Notes: generated by a model not told the origin, from the sequence alone. A stretch of 64,000 bases of DNA from Bettongia penicillata ogilbyi (GCA_023548195.1 JAJHZJ010000695.1:1065423-1129422), one strand, 5' to 3'; shown: positions 21,168 through 33,149, numbered from the stretch's first letter. Numbers and translations: made by a program.

Positions 21168-21884
21168 TTTCCCAGCCAGTTACTTGACTTCTGAGATTCC
21201 TGTCCACCCCGGCCTAGATCTGCCCAGCTAGTGCTTGGGGTCTGTGATTCAAATGGGCTTTCCATGGCAGGTGTGGCTGCTATTCAATGTGAGCTTAAGT
21301 TCTGGTGCTTGGGTGGGGGCAGGGCCACCTCCCAGGCTCAGTTCCCTCAGGTGGTTTATGCAGAGACCTTCAGTAATGAAGATCCTGCCTCCTTGGGGCG
21401 TCCTGGCTGCTGCTGCCTCTGCTGCTCCCTCCACCACTGCCTCTGCCGCTGCCTCCCGAGGGGGCTCGAGTGACAGAGACACCCCACTCCCCTCTCAGCC
21501 AGCTCAGACGTCTCTCTCACTGACCTGGAGCGTCTGTGGGGGGAGGGACCTTCCCGGCCGCCAGAGGTTCTGTCCCTGAAGCCTGCTTGGATCTGCTCCT
21601 CTCAGCCGCCCGGCCTGGGCAGCACAGGAATGGGCTCCACTTTCTGGGGCGCAATGGACCCTTGGGGACAGCTCTCCAGGGCTCTCTGGAATGGAAATCT
21701 TTTCCACTGTGTTTCTGCGTGCCTTGCACTGCTCCAGAATTTGTGGGGAATTCTTCTTGCAGGAAATATATGGGCTGTGGGTTTGGAGCTAGCATACGTG
21801 AGTCTTTCTGCTCACCCATCTTGACTCTACCCCTCATTTTTCCTTTCTTTTATGACCCCAGTCTGTGGATAGAATGCAGTTAGA

Positions 21885-22190
21885 TGGCACAGTGATCTTC
21901 AAGGCTGAAGTCAGGAAAAACTGATTTAAAATCCAACCTCCAATAATTATTATCTGTGTGACTATAGGCAAGTCACCTAATCCTGTTTGTCTCTGTTTCC
22001 TCATCTATAAAATGAATTGGAGGAGGAAATGGAAGTTACTTCAGTATCTTTGCCAAGAAAATTCCAAAAAGGGGTCATGAAGAATTGGACAGGACTGGAA
22101 ATGACTGAACAACAGCAAAATATCACCAGCACTTAACATAGGACCTGACTTTTACTAAGTGCCTAATAAATATTTATTGATAGACTGACT
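21885..22190 (+). repeat. Marsupial tRNA-derived SINE plus L2/MIR tail
   Basis: 'agttagatggcacagtgatc', 'actataggcaagtcacctaa', 'ctgtttcctcatctataaaa' and 'gaattggacaggactggaaa' make a nearly full SINE. It is followed by 'gtgcctaataaatatttatt', a typical L2/MIR end. This is the first spacer sequence inside the left arm and is unrelated to the sequence at the right-arm junction. Confidence 0.8.
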
Positions 22191-22840
22191 TAGTGACTGG
22201 ATACTCAGCTCCCTCTTTTCTCCATTATTCACATATATGGTCTCTATAGTATTATCAGCTCTTGGTTCTATAGTATGACAGCATTTCACATCATGATGCC
22301 ATAATACTATCACTCTTATAACTCCTACTTTAGTCCAGGAATTTCTCACTAGTCAATAGAATGTTTTCTTATCCAGTTGGATCCTGTTTCCCATGGTCAC
22401 CATTGGAATCTGCTCCCTTCTTTTGTATATAAATTTTGAACTGACAGAAATATGAGAAAAAACTATGTGATTTTTAGTACAGTGACTCAGTTCCTCTATT
22501 GATAAGTCTAATGATGGGCAGAGTCATTGATGCCTCTCTTTATTGATGCCTCTCTAGGCAAATGAAGGCCATTTCCCCAGACTGCTGTATTCTCCCATCA
22601 ACTAAACAAAAACACAAAACCACAAAACTTTTAGTCATAAATTGCAATGGGCAGATATGTACAATTTTTAGGTGTCCATTATACATGACAGATCAAATTA
22701 GGCATAGAATAGTTACTTTTAAAGTACCCTCAGTTGTATTCAGGTGATCTATGAGAATTCACAGCACAATTACACAGCTCACAAGACACATAGGTCACAT
22801 ACAGGTACATATTGTACAGCAGATAGAGTGTATAATTTAT
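22191..22840. other. Unassigned spacer sequence
   Basis: No gene. It contains a 17-bp tandem duplication ('attgatgcctctct' unit, twice) at about 22,526-22,558. Confidence 0.45.
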
Positions 22841-22844
22841 GCAT

Positions 22845-23765
22845 ATTATTATTTGATTCTTCTCTTTGTCCCTGCAATCCTTTTTGAACTCTTCCAGGAA
22901 TTCTTTTTGGGCCTGAGATTTATTCACATTTTACTTTGAGGCTTTGGATATAGTAGTTTTGACTTAATTGTCTTCTTCTGAGTTTGTGTTTTGATCTTCC
23001 CTATCACCATAGTAGCTTTCTATGATCAAGTTCTTTTTTTGTTATTTGTTCATTTTTTTTCCAGTCTATTTCTTGACTTTAACTTAATGTTAAATTTGGG
23101 CTTTGCTATTTGGGTGCAGGAGATATTGTCCCAAACTTCAGGGTTTTTGTATTGCTCTTTTTAGAGTTAGTTCTGGTGTCAGGGTGAGGAATCTGTAAGT
23201 TTTAAGTTCTTTTAAGGTGGTATGATCTAAGGAGAGGTGTGTTCATTTCTCTCCTGGTCTGTACTCTGGTCTGTGACCATCTAGAAGCACTATTTTCCAT
23301 CCTGAATCCATGAACTGGGTCGTTATACTTCTGTGGCCCATTTTAGTATACTAGTGCCCTTGCCATGGGACTGCAGCCTAGAACTATGTATGGCAATACA
23401 ACAGAGTCTTGCACCAAGTGCTAGCAAAGGTCCCATGAAATCTCCTTTTGATCGTTTGTCTGATGCCTTTACCATATATGACCTGAGAACTCTGGAAATG
23501 ACTGCTGCTGACTTAGTCACCAGCAAGGCTTTTTGCTGCCTTGCTGGATCATAACCTGCACTGCACTCCACTGCACTCCATTCTTACCCCACTGACACAG
23601 ACCTTTCCTACCAACCTTCTAAGTTGTCTTGGGCTTGAAAATTCTTTCACCCCATCCTTTTGTTGATTCTGCTGCTCCATAATTCATTTTTAAGCATTAT
23701 TTTAGAGTTATTTAGAGGGGAATTTGGGAGACAAGTCCCTGACTTTACTCTTCCATCTTCACTTC
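22845..23765 (-). mobile_element. L1 5' UTR and start of ORF1 (fragment)
   Basis: On the minus strand, the end near 23,760 reads 'aagatggaagagtaaagtca', a diverged L1 5' terminus. Downstream, a frame near 22,850-22,927 reads AQKEFLEEFKKDCRDKEKN, matching the ORF1 region just before the coiled coil. It is truncated after that. It is a different L1 subfamily from the HAL1 copies. Confidence 0.65.
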
Positions 23766-23869
23766 TATTATTAGTAATGCAAGCTAGAGTCTTCCCTAAA
23801 AAATTCAGAGGTAAAACAAGAATTTCAACTGTTATCAATTCCATTTGATGTAGTAATTTAGAAAAAAAT

Positions 23870-24990
23870 ACACATTTTTACATATGTCATGATTATGTAC
23901 CTTAAAAATCCTAAAAGGTCAATTAAAAATGATTGAAATAATTAATAGCCCTCAAACTTTCAAGATATAAAGTAAATCTACACAAATGATCAGTATTACT
24001 CTATAATACCATACAACCCAACAGGGGAAAAAAAAGAGAAACCATTTTAAATGACTAAAGAATATATAAGTACTTGAGAGTTTACCTTCCACGATATATA
24101 TAAGATTTATATAATTACAGCTACAAATGACTCTTTACAGAAATAACAAAGAGGCCTATATAATTAGAAAAAAAATACTTACAAATGGGTACATGACCTA
24201 GTTTTAAAAGATGACATGATAAACAAATTAGAGAAACATGGAAAAAGTTAGCTATGAGTGAATAAGAGAAAAGATCATGACCAAGCAAAGGATAGAGAGA
24301 ATAACAGAAGATAAAATAAATAATTTCGATTACATAAAATGAAAAATGTATTGCACAAACAAATCCAATAAAGCTAAGATTAAGAGGGAAATAATTACCT
24401 ATGGGAGTACGGAACAACTTTGTAGCAAATTTCTGATAAAGGTCTCATTTCTAAGCAACATAAGGAAATCATTCAAATTTATGAAAAAAAGACAACATTC
24501 TCCAACTGATAAATGATCTGAGGATATGAGAAGACAGTTCTCAAAAGAAGAAACTCAGGATATAGCCATATGAACAAAAAATTTCAAATTCAGTACTAAT
24601 TAGAGAAATTAAAATTAAAGGAATTCTGAGTTTTTACCTCATATCTGTCAAAATAGGAAAAATGATCAAAGAAAAAGGAAATAGTAAATATTTGAGAAAC
24701 CATGGAAAAATTGTCACATTGATATGCTATTGTGAATGAGTACAGCCACTCTTTAAAATAACTGGGTATTATACAGAAAAAAGCAACTGCCCAGTGCTCT
24801 GGCCTATATCCAAAATTATATAAGAATGAGGAAAAGGTCCTTACATACAAAAATAATAGTTCTTTCTGTGGGGACCAAAAAAAAAAAGAAAACCAAAGGG
24901 ATGACCATTAATTGAGAAATGGATGAATAAGTTGTGACATATGAACGTAATGCAGTTCTGTTATGTTGTAAGTAATGAGGGGATGTAGAT
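23870..24990 (+). mobile_element. L1 ORF2 C-terminal fragment, decayed
   Basis: A-rich plus-strand sequence with L1 ORF2 3'-region blocks: 'atatagccatatgaacaaaa', 'aattagagaaattaaaatta', then 'tgaccattaattgagaaatg' and 'gatgaataagttgtgacata'. Many stops and indels. It sits head-to-head with the preceding 5' fragment but is not contiguous with it in L1 coordinates, so simple twin-priming is unlikely. Confidence 0.7.
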
Positions 24991-24999
24991 GCTTTCAAA

Positions 25000-25750
25000 A
25001 TCAATGAAATGCAATTAGCAAACAATTAAGACCTACTATATGGCAGGCACTAAATCGAGCTCTAGGGACACAAAAAATAGGCAAATGACAGTTCCTACCC
25101 TGAAGGAGCTTACAGTGTAATGCAGGAGACCATGGATTGGTGTAGGCAGACACTTGAGGCAGACAAACCCACCAGCAGGCTATTCCAACAATTCAAGCAT
25201 GAGAGTCTACACTAGAGTGGTGACAGTGTCAGAGGAGAGAAATTGGCATATTTGAGAGATGTGGGAAGGGTAAAATTGACAGAACTTGGTGACAGAATCA
25301 AGGAGGAGGGTTGAGAGATAGCGAGGCCTGCAGAATGACTTCAAGGTTGTGAGTCTGAGGGACTCGGAGGATGATGCTGGACTCTACAGTAATAGAGAAG
25401 GTATGAGGAGAATTTAAGAGGAAGAATAATTTCTGTATTAGGCATGTCAAGTTTAAAGTTTCCACTGGATCTACAATTCTATGTATCAGAAAGGCAGTTG
25501 GAGATTTGAGATTTCAAATCAGCAGAAAGTTTGGGGCAGGATAGATCTGGAGTGATCATTACAAAGACAGTAATTGAATTCATGGGAAAGATTGAAAATA
25601 AAAGGAGAAGAGGATGGTAGAGGATGAAATGGATAGATAATGTCATGGAAGCCACAAACATGAGCTTATACAGATTTCAGGAGATAGTGGAGGATAAAAG
25701 GGTCTGATGTGCTTATGAAGAGTTGGATGTAACTGAATGATTGAACAACA
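25000..25750 (+). repeat. L2-like ancient LINE 3' region
   Basis: 'actatatggcaggcactaaa', 'ccctgaaggagcttacagtg', 'accagcaggctattccaaca', 'gaatcaaggaggagggttga' and 'aaaggcagttggagatttga' occur in the same order as in the 31.5-32.5 kb copy. No coding capacity remains. Confidence 0.6.
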
Positions 25751-26520
25751 TAGTAATTTTGTGTTTTCATTAAATGTGGAAGTTTTCCATTATTAAAAAA
25801 GAGATTAAAACTACAAAACTTATTTCTCTTGATGAGAGTTGCACACTCTCTAAAGAAAGTTCAAAATGCTCAGTTGTACTTGCTGATGTACGCAGTCCTT
25901 TTCCCTAGATGTCACAGGTCACATTCATCACTTTCATAGGAATCACAATATTTTCCAATGCATGAAAGCTATTTATAGCTACATTATTTCTCCTTGGTTC
26001 TCCATGCACACTGAACTGTAAAATTATTCCATATGGATACATCTCTGTCTAGTGGCATTCAATTTAGAGCTTACCAGATCATGGATCAATGAATTTTTAT
26101 TCTTATACATTTGAAATTAAGTTAAGCACACAAAATACCAAAAAAAATTGGTGGAAAAAAAAGACACTATTTTCAATTTATAAATGAAACAAGTCTCACC
26201 ATCAGTAATTTCATATAATTCTCGTATCCATCACTTTCTTGTTACAAAAGAGATGAAATAATGAGGAGGAAGACATTCAGACTAGAGAAAAGCAACATTA
26301 GAAAGCAATATTAGCAAGGCCAGAGCAAGTATAGGAAACAGGGTCACAAAAGATACTTAAGACGAACTTCTTATTTTAAAGTGTCAAAGATTCAAGTGTG
26401 AGGAGTGAGAAGATAATAATGGTTACAACATTTCTATAAAACTCCCAATTTACATATTTTTGTGCACCGTAACTGGTCAAGTCATATTTGTTCTATATTC
26501 AATATATTTCCAAATACCAG
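25751..26520. other. Unassigned spacer sequence
   Basis: AT-rich. No gene or repeat recognised in this segment. Confidence 0.45.
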
Positions 26521-26522
26521 AC

Positions 26523-26693
26523 TAGGGGTGGGGAACCTGTGACCTCAAGGGCATATGTGGCCTTCAAAGTCCTCAAGTGCAGTCCTTTGACTGAATCCAA
26601 ATTTCACAGAACAAATCCCCTTAATAAAAGGATTTGTTCTGTAAAACTTAGACTCAGTCAAAAGGCCTAGAGACCCCAGGTTCCCCATCGTTG
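26523..26693. mobile_element. hAT-like MITE, nearly fully palindromic
   Basis: It starts 'taggggtggggaacctgtga' and ends with the near inverse complement 'ccccaggttccccatcgttg'. The centre is a hairpin of 'acagaacaaatcc' and 'ggatttgttctgt'. It is the least eroded copy of the family also found at 18,659-18,822 and 49,201-49,362. Confidence 0.75.
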
Positions 26694-26959
26694 TAGCAGT
26701 CTGAGATCCCTTTAGAAATTAGAGCAAAATAATTTTGAATTAGCAAGACACTACTAGCTCACATAGTGGGTTATAAACTTCTGCAAGAAGTTGCCTGGGT
26801 CAAAAGCAGTTATATTCAGAGAATGGGACCAGATATATAGAAATGGCTATGGAGAACATCTGGAATCTGGAATTTGACTAAAGGAAGCATGCCCAAGCCC
26901 TTCCATAGCAGAGGACTGAGTCCTTCTTATGTCTTTAGACCCACTCCTAATCTATAGAA

Positions 26960-27430
26960 ATTCTCTAAACAAGGTGGACAGCATCCGAAAAATCGTGCCC
27001 AGAATGGTGAAAGGCCTTGAGTTTGCATCATATAAGAATTGTTTAAAGGAATGGAGGACAGTTAGGCAGGAGAAGAGAATATTCAGGAAGGGAGAGGTGG
27101 ACAAGAAAACTGGCTTTAAGTATCATGAGAACATTCATAAAGAGGAAAGATGAGACTCATTTTGTTTGGTCTTAGAGGGCAGAGGCAAGAAAATGAGGGG
27201 AAATTGAAAAAAAAAACAAAATTAAATTTAATCACAAAACTTCCTACCAAGTTATCTAAAGGAGGAATGTGCTGCCTTGAGAAGTTGTGAGTTCTCCTTC
27301 CTTGGCAGTCTCTAGGCAGAAGCTATTTGTCATACGTGGCAGAGTGAGGATTCTTTTTGACTCTGAGTTGGACTGGATCACTGCTGAGTTTCCTTCCAAC
27401 TAGCAAATTCTGTGTTTCTCTGACAGTTGC
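26960..27430 (+). repeat. L3/CR1 LINE C-terminal fragment
   Basis: 'agaatggtgaaaggccttga', 'aggaatgtgctgccttgaga', 'tctccttccttggcagtctc' and 'ttccttccaactagcaaatt' with a 'tctgtgtttctctga' end are the ordered landmarks of the CR1-clade 3' end. The short frame at 26,929-27,153 is a remnant of its reverse-transcriptase ORF. Confidence 0.8.
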
Positions 27431-27730
27431 AAGACACCAACTAGATCTATTCTCTCCCCAGGGCAGAAACTGAAAAACCCTAAGGATTAGGCACAGAATT
27501 ATTGACTTAGATCTTTCCTTGGAGGATAAGGAGGATGCAATGAATAAGCCAACTTCTCGCATTTATATATGTGTGTAGGCAAGAGTTCAGTAAAGACTTA
27601 AAAATTCTTGGACAGCCTTACCAACTGTGAGATCTGCAATTTTAAAGGAAGGAGGGTAGTTCCGTCATTCCCAAGTCAAATAACATCACAAATGGTAAAA
27701 TATTTAATTCATTCCCATAATTCTTCTAGT
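27431..27730. other. Unassigned spacer sequence
   Basis: No gene or repeat recognised. Confidence 0.45.
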
Positions 27731-27734
27731 CTCC

Positions 27735-27945
27735 TTAGTCTTAGTGTAGTGAATCCTGCCTCTGACACCGACTAGTTGTATGGTCATGGACACGTTCCTT
27801 AACTTCTCTTATCCTATTTCTTCATCTATCGGATAAAGATAATAATAAGTGTAGAACTTGCCTCATGAGATGGCTGTGAAGCTCAAATGAGATATGCTTG
27901 TTAAGTGTTCTACAAATTTTAATGCACTGTATACATGCTAGTTAT
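27735..27945 (+). repeat. MIR (CORE-SINE)
   Basis: 'gaatcctgcctctgacaccg', 'catggacacgttccttaact', 'atttcttcatctatcggata' and 'aatgagatatgcttgttaag' follow MIR order on the plus strand. Confidence 0.8.
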
Positions 27946-28314
27946 CATAATTGTGGCTGTTGTTGTTGGCTTGGAGGGAACCCATGCTGGGGGGAAGATG
28001 AAACTAGAGAGGATTGAATTAGCTGTGAGGAGAAAGGGACAAGTGAAAAAGAGGGAGAGGAAGATTTTTATGTTGGGTTTTTTTGGAATTAAGGAAATTT
28101 TTACAGTAAAATTTTGAGGTACCAATTTTTCATAGATAGAGCAATGCATTTTGTGGACTACTGGCTGGGAAATACTAGAATGAGAAGACAACAGAGTGTA
28201 GCAGAAAGAGGGTGATTTAGAGCAAAACAAGGACTGGCTTGAAATTGAGGCATTGCTTTGGTAGGATCCAGAAAAGGACAAGCAATACGGTGAGAGCATT
28301 GGGTACCATGCTAT

Positions 28315-28690
28315 GAGAGTATCAGCTAAAGAAGTGGGAATATTAAGCCTAGGGAAAAGGAGGCTTACCACGGATTTGGTCATTTTTTCTATCTTAATGG
28401 TTCATTATATATGAGAAATCATACTTGTTATATTTATCCCTATAAGACAGAACTGGAAGAAAAGGACAGATGTTTCATGGTGGTAATTTAAGCTTGATGT
28501 AAGAAAAATACTTAAAAATTAGAAATATACAAAAGATGAAAGGGATGTGCTAAGAAACAATGTGTTCCCCTTCATTGAAACTTTTCAAGAAGATATAGGG
28601 CATATAGCAAAATTATAGGAACATTGTAAAGTGGGTTCCTGTTCAGGTACAATTGGAAATAGAACTAAGGTCCATTATAATTTTGAGATT
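28315..28690 (+). repeat. L3/CR1 LINE fragment, degraded
   Basis: 'aagcctagggaaaaggaggc', a 'gtaatttaagcttgatgtaa' block and 'ccttcattgaaacttttcaa' keep the CR1 3' order but are very diverged. Confidence 0.55.
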
Positions 28691-28694
28691 TATG

Positions 28695-29135
28695 ATTTTG
28701 TCAAGTCAGCAAGCATTAAGCACCAAGTATCATATGCCAGACATTGTACTAAATGCTAGGTATACAAAGGAAAACACCAACAGTCCCTGCTCTCAAGAAG
28801 CTCATAATCTAATGGAGTAGACAGCATGCAAATAAATATAAAAAAAAAAATCATGATAAACTGGAGATCAAACTAGAAAGGAAGGCACTAGAATGAAGCA
28901 GGAGTGAAAATCTTCTTGCAGAAGGCAGAATTTTAGCTGAGACTTAAGGGAATTCAGGAGTCAGGGATGAGGAGAGAAAGAGTTTCAGGCATGGAAGACA
29001 TTTTGTGAAAATGCAGTCAAGAAATGGAGTGTTTTGTGTGAAGATCTGCAAAGGAACCAGTGTCATGGGGTCACAGAGAATGTAGAGGGAAGTAAGATAT
29101 AAGAAAATTAGCAAAGAAAGAAGGGTTTTAAAAAA
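28695..29135 (+). repeat. L2-like ancient LINE 3' region
   Basis: 'gtatcatatgccagacattg', 'tgctctcaagaagctcataa', a 'ctagaaaggaaggcactaga' block and 'gtgtgaagatctgcaaagga' give the start of the same L2-like family as at 25.0 and 31.5 kb. Confidence 0.65.
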
Positions 29136-30790
29136 TATTTAATTTTAAAAATGTTTTGTTATTAATATGACCTTTGGAAAAGCACTTCCTTTCTTTGCCT
29201 TAGTTTGTTGGGATGTAAAACAAATATATTGGACAAAGTGTTCTCTAAGTTCTATTGTACTTTAATGCTTCAAATTTGTTCCTATGAACTCATCAATCAC
29301 CATTCTTGGGTTATGGTTCTGGTGGTCTCAGGTATCAGAATTACAGAAGCATGGAGGGGGATTCAGTGGCAATTGTTCTCCAAGATATTTTGGCAGATGA
29401 CATGTCTAGGGAACTGAGGATTCTGTGTGGTGAGACAGTTGCCTAGAAAAAATAGTTTCTTGAGTAATCATGACCATGTAGGAGATCCCTCAAACATACT
29501 ATTTTACCATACACTACACGATATAGACCTTGACATCTAAGACTTCTCTTGGTGTAGAATCTTCTCCTCTAGATCATTCAGAAACTGAGTTTAGAGCTCA
29601 TCTTCCTCCTTTCAGAGGCAAAGGAATAGTTTTATAGAAAAAGGAAGGAGAAAAATGCTTTGGAACAGATTGAGAGAGTGTTTACTCTGAGTCAGGAAGA
29701 TTTTATGAGGAAAGAGGTTTTCTTCATAAATTCAGTTCTGTTTTCTTTTATCTTCCTCAGGTTCTTTTCTGCCATTTTTCCATCTTTACCAGGTAACTCC
29801 TTGACTGGAGATCCCAGAACAGCTTTTGGGCCTCTGGATCCAAAGTTCCCAATAAAGTCTCTCAAAGAGTATGTACTCAATAACTGTTTGTTGAATGGAT
29901 GGACGCATGAGTGGCAAGGTGAGGTCTGTCTGTTGGCAGTGTTGAAATTAGAGAAGTTATATATTTATGACCAGCATTTTTGCCAATATGAGGCAGTTGG
30001 GTGGATTAGCATTGAAGAAATCAACAGTTTTGCAGCCATTGTGTGGTCCATGGGTCTAGCCTAATTGATGTATTTGAGGGGAAAGGGCCAATTCAGATAC
30101 TGCTAAGTGGGTTGAATTATTTTGGCCCATTTTGTACTTATTTTGTAGTCTATAGTGCTTATAGAGAAATGAACAGGTGAATCTCTGGGAAATGAAAAGG
30201 GAGAATGTGCTGAGGGGAGATAATACCCAGTGCAAATTTTGAAAGAATAAAAGCAACACTGTTGACACTAGGTGAGCATCTTGTTATTTCTTTTTCTTCA
30301 TTCTGGAGGAGGGTAAGTATAATTCCTGAGTGCTCTCCAAGTATTCAGGGTCAGGTGTTACTTATAAATAAATCAGTGGGTCATAATCCATCAGTCATTT
30401 AGTGTGTGTACGAATCAGACAATTGATGGGGGGGTCATTAAGTATCTTTGGAGTTAAGTTGATTCTCATGAGTGTCAGTAGATCTCTGGGTGGAGGGCTA
30501 TGTTGGATAATCACGCTGTATGTGAGGAGACTAGAGGGTCAGTGTCTGATTGAGGGGGTTGAGTAGCCATCAAACAGCACTTTGTGGGCACATTTTAAGT
30601 ACTGAGCTTTGTAATGAAGTCCTGAAAATTCCAAGTAGAGGTGTTGCTGCCCCAGCAAAATGAAGGGTCATAGGAGATAAGACTATACTGAAACAATTCA
30701 GGGATTAAGAAATTGTTAAATGCCTACTATTTACATACCTCTATTTCTAAGAACTGAGCATACAGACAAAACAAAACAGAGATTCTTGAG
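29136..30790. other. Unassigned spacer sequence
   Basis: The longest repeat-poor stretch of the spacer. A 134-codon frame (29,660-30,064) runs over an L2/MIR-like tail ('gagtatgtactcaataactg' near 29,868) and has no recognisable domain, so I do not call it a gene. It may hold unique regulatory DNA, but nothing specific is visible. Confidence 0.4.
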
Positions 30791-30794
30791 TGCA

Positions 30795-30905
30795 ATACTA
30801 TAAAAAGAATAGTCAACAAGCATTTATTAAGTGCCCTCTATGTGCCAGATATTGTGCTAAGTGTTGGGGATACAAAGAAAGGTAAAAGGCAGCCCTTGAC
30901 CAGGT
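30795..30905 (+). repeat. L2-like 3' fragment
   Basis: 'gtcaacaagcatttattaag' then 'tgtgccagatattgtgctaa' and 'ggggatacaaagaaaggtaa' is the start block of the L2-like family, truncated. Confidence 0.75.
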
Positions 30906-31009
30906 AATTCAAAGTTCAGGCATAAGCAGCTATTTTCTCTAACTCCAAAATCTTCTCTATAATGTACCTAAGAGGTGGCCATTCAACCTATGTTTGGGAG
31001 AAATTATGC

Positions 31010-31140
31010 ATACACAGATATGTGTATATAATATTGCATAGGTATTTGCATGTATATGCATACATATGTATATATCTGTGTGTATATATGCACACACACT
31101 TATCTGTTTACTTGTTGCATATATATGCATGTATGCATAT
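31010..31140. repeat. (TATG/CATA)n-like AT-rich tract
   Basis: Irregular 'tatgcatacatatgtata' style purine-pyrimidine alternation. No gene; open frames here are compositional. Confidence 0.8.
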
Positions 31141-31489
31141 TTGTACTTGGCACATAGTGTGCCTGAATCATAATAAGGTGTAATTGATAAATGTTTAACC
31201 AAATAAGTAGCAATAAAATAAAATATAGATAATGTCAATTTGTTGTTTTCTAAGTCAAAATATGGCCTATAGAGATTTGTTTTCATTTGAGTTTGACACC
31301 ACTGGTTTAAGTCACATTCTTCCATCTTTTCTACAAATACAATATATACATACAACTTTCTTAGAGCCACTGTCCAAAACAGCTACACTGTCCAAAAGCA
31401 ATAAAAAAAAATTATTTTGGTATGATACATTATTGGTATCTATATGATCACTTCTTTCTCTACTAGATGTACTCTATCTAGCCGGGGAG

Positions 31490-32545
31490 TCAACAGATAG
31501 ATAAGCATTTACTAAGCACCTCCTGTATGCCAGACACTGTATTAAGGCAAAATAGAGTCCTGCCCTGAAGGAGCTCACTACCTAATGAGAGAGATGACAA
31601 GCAAATAAAATTGCACCAACAAGCTATATATGGGACAAATAGGGAATAATTTTAAAGAAAAGGCACTAGAGTTAAGAAGACTTGGGAAAACTTTCCTGTC
31701 AAAGATGGAATTTTAGTTGATACTTGAAGGAAGCCAAGAGATGAGGAAGGAAAACATTCCAAATATGGAGAACACCTAGAGAAAATTCCCAGAGCCAAGA
31801 GATGGAGTATCTTGTTTAAGGAAGGCCATTTTCATCGGATTTAAGAACATGTAGTAGAGAATTAGGTCTGTCAATGTGTGTATGTATACAGAGGGATTAG
31901 ATTAAGATGGGCTTTGAATGACAAATGGAGGATTTTATATTAGACCCTGGAGGCAATAGGAAGCCACTGGAGATTACTGAATAGGAGGATGACATAGTCA
32001 GACCTGAACTTTAGGTTAATCACTTTGACAACTAAATAAAGTATGAATTGGAATGAAGAGAGACTTGAAAGTAGGCAGATACACCAGTAGGCTATTGAAA
32101 TAATCAAGATATGAGATGATGAGGTCTTGAACTAGGGTGGTTGCAATATTTGAGAGGAGAAGAGAGCATGTCCTAGAAATGTTACAAACTTGAAATCCAT
32201 AGGTCTTGGCAACAGATTGAATATGGTAGATAAGAGAGATAGTGAAGAGTTGAGGACAGCTAGGTTGCAAGCTTGAAGGACTGGGAGGATAATGGTGGCC
32301 TCTACAGCAATAAGTTAGGAAGAGTGGGGGAAGAGTTAGGGGAAAAAAATCATGAGTTCAGTTTTGGGCATGTGTTTAAGATATCTGCTGGATATCCAGT
32401 TTAAGATGTCTGAAAGGCACGTGGAAATGTGAGACTGGAGGTCAGAAGAGAGTTTATGGCAAAATATGTTGATGTAAGAATCATCATTACAGAAATGATA
32501 ATTAAATCATGGGAATTGATGAGATTCTCCAAGTGAAGTAGTATA
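31490..32545 (+). repeat. L2-like ancient LINE 3' region, longest copy
   Basis: About 1.05 kb, with 'ctgtatgccagacactgtat', 'ccctgaaggagctcactacc', 'tatattagaccctggaggca', 'caccagtaggctattgaaat', 'gcatgtgtttaagatatctg' and 'atgggaattgatgagattct' in order. It is the best local reference for the fragments elsewhere. Family naming is uncertain. Confidence 0.65.
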
Positions 32546-32564
32546 AAGGAAGATAAAAGTAATT

Positions 32565-32760
32565 CCTCTAGAATTTTGCTAAGAGCTGAAGTAAAACTCA
32601 TCAGACTATAATTTATACACAATTTTCACCAGTTTTAAAAGAAGGACAACATTTACCCCTCTCCAGTCTGTTGAGTCTCATTTTCTCCAGTTATTCGGAC
32701 ATCACTGATAAGTAGTTCAGTAAATACATCTTTACATTCTTTTACGAAAGATGAACACAA
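32565..32760 (-). repeat. L3/CR1 reverse-transcriptase fragment
   Basis: The minus strand translates a DWRGVNVVLLLK-like stretch, comparable to the conserved DWK.ANVVPIFKKG block upstream of the CR1-clade RT core. It is a short and degraded remnant. Confidence 0.5.
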
Positions 32761-33149
32761 CCCTGTGAGTAGATGCAGCTGCCTGAATGGGCACCCAGTT
32801 ATCTGGGTAACTCAGCTCCTCTTCTCCTGTCTGTCTCCCCCTCCACTTCCTTCTCCTCTCTAAAGGAAGGTAAATTTGGATGACCAGAAGATGCCCAGTT
32901 GACTTGGGGAGATCCCTTCCCTCCCCTGCCCTCCCCTTCTCTAAAACTTTAAACCTACTTACTGCACTCTGAAGCTTGGACACCACTGGGACCTTCCCTA
33001 AGGGCTCTTCTGGAACCTGGAACCTCCCAGCTTAAGAGTCATTATGAACAGTAACTGTTACTGTTTCCCTCCCAGTATGATGTTTTTCTTTTTCTTCGCC
33101 TCATTAAAAGGGCCAGGCCCTGGCTATTTCTTAAAGGGGCCTATTTCAA

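Larger units (their letters stand above)
19042..21833 (-). mobile_element. HAL1-type L1 derivative (left-arm copy)
   Basis: About 2.8 kb, with 5' UTR, broken ORF1 and ~1 kb 3' UTR directly after ORF1. No ORF2 is present. The 3' TSD is 'tcattgtttttttct' (19,027-19,041). The 5'-side counterpart at 21,834-21,848 matches at only 12 of 15 positions. The copy is allelic in origin to the right-arm element at 46,151-48,978, so it was inserted before the arms were duplicated. The element's 5' end marks the inner end of the left arm. Confidence 0.85.
4030..21848. repeat. Left arm of giant inverted repeat
   Basis: The reverse complement of this ~17.8 kb segment matches 46,136-64,000 along its full visible length, with only small indels (paired coordinates sum to about 68,030 at the outer edge, 68,040 at the OR and 67,984 at the HAL1). 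Base 4,030 pairs with base 64,000, so the arm may extend further left. The inner end falls at the 5' end of the HAL1 at 21,833. It carries an intact OR51B-like gene. Confidence 0.95.

Noticed and set aside
26929..27153. 74-codon frame as a small gene
   Set aside because: It coincides with the L3/CR1 LINE 3' region.
29660..30064. 134-codon frame as a possible gene
   Set aside because: No recognisable domain, no codon or splice context, and it overlaps an L2/MIR-like tail.
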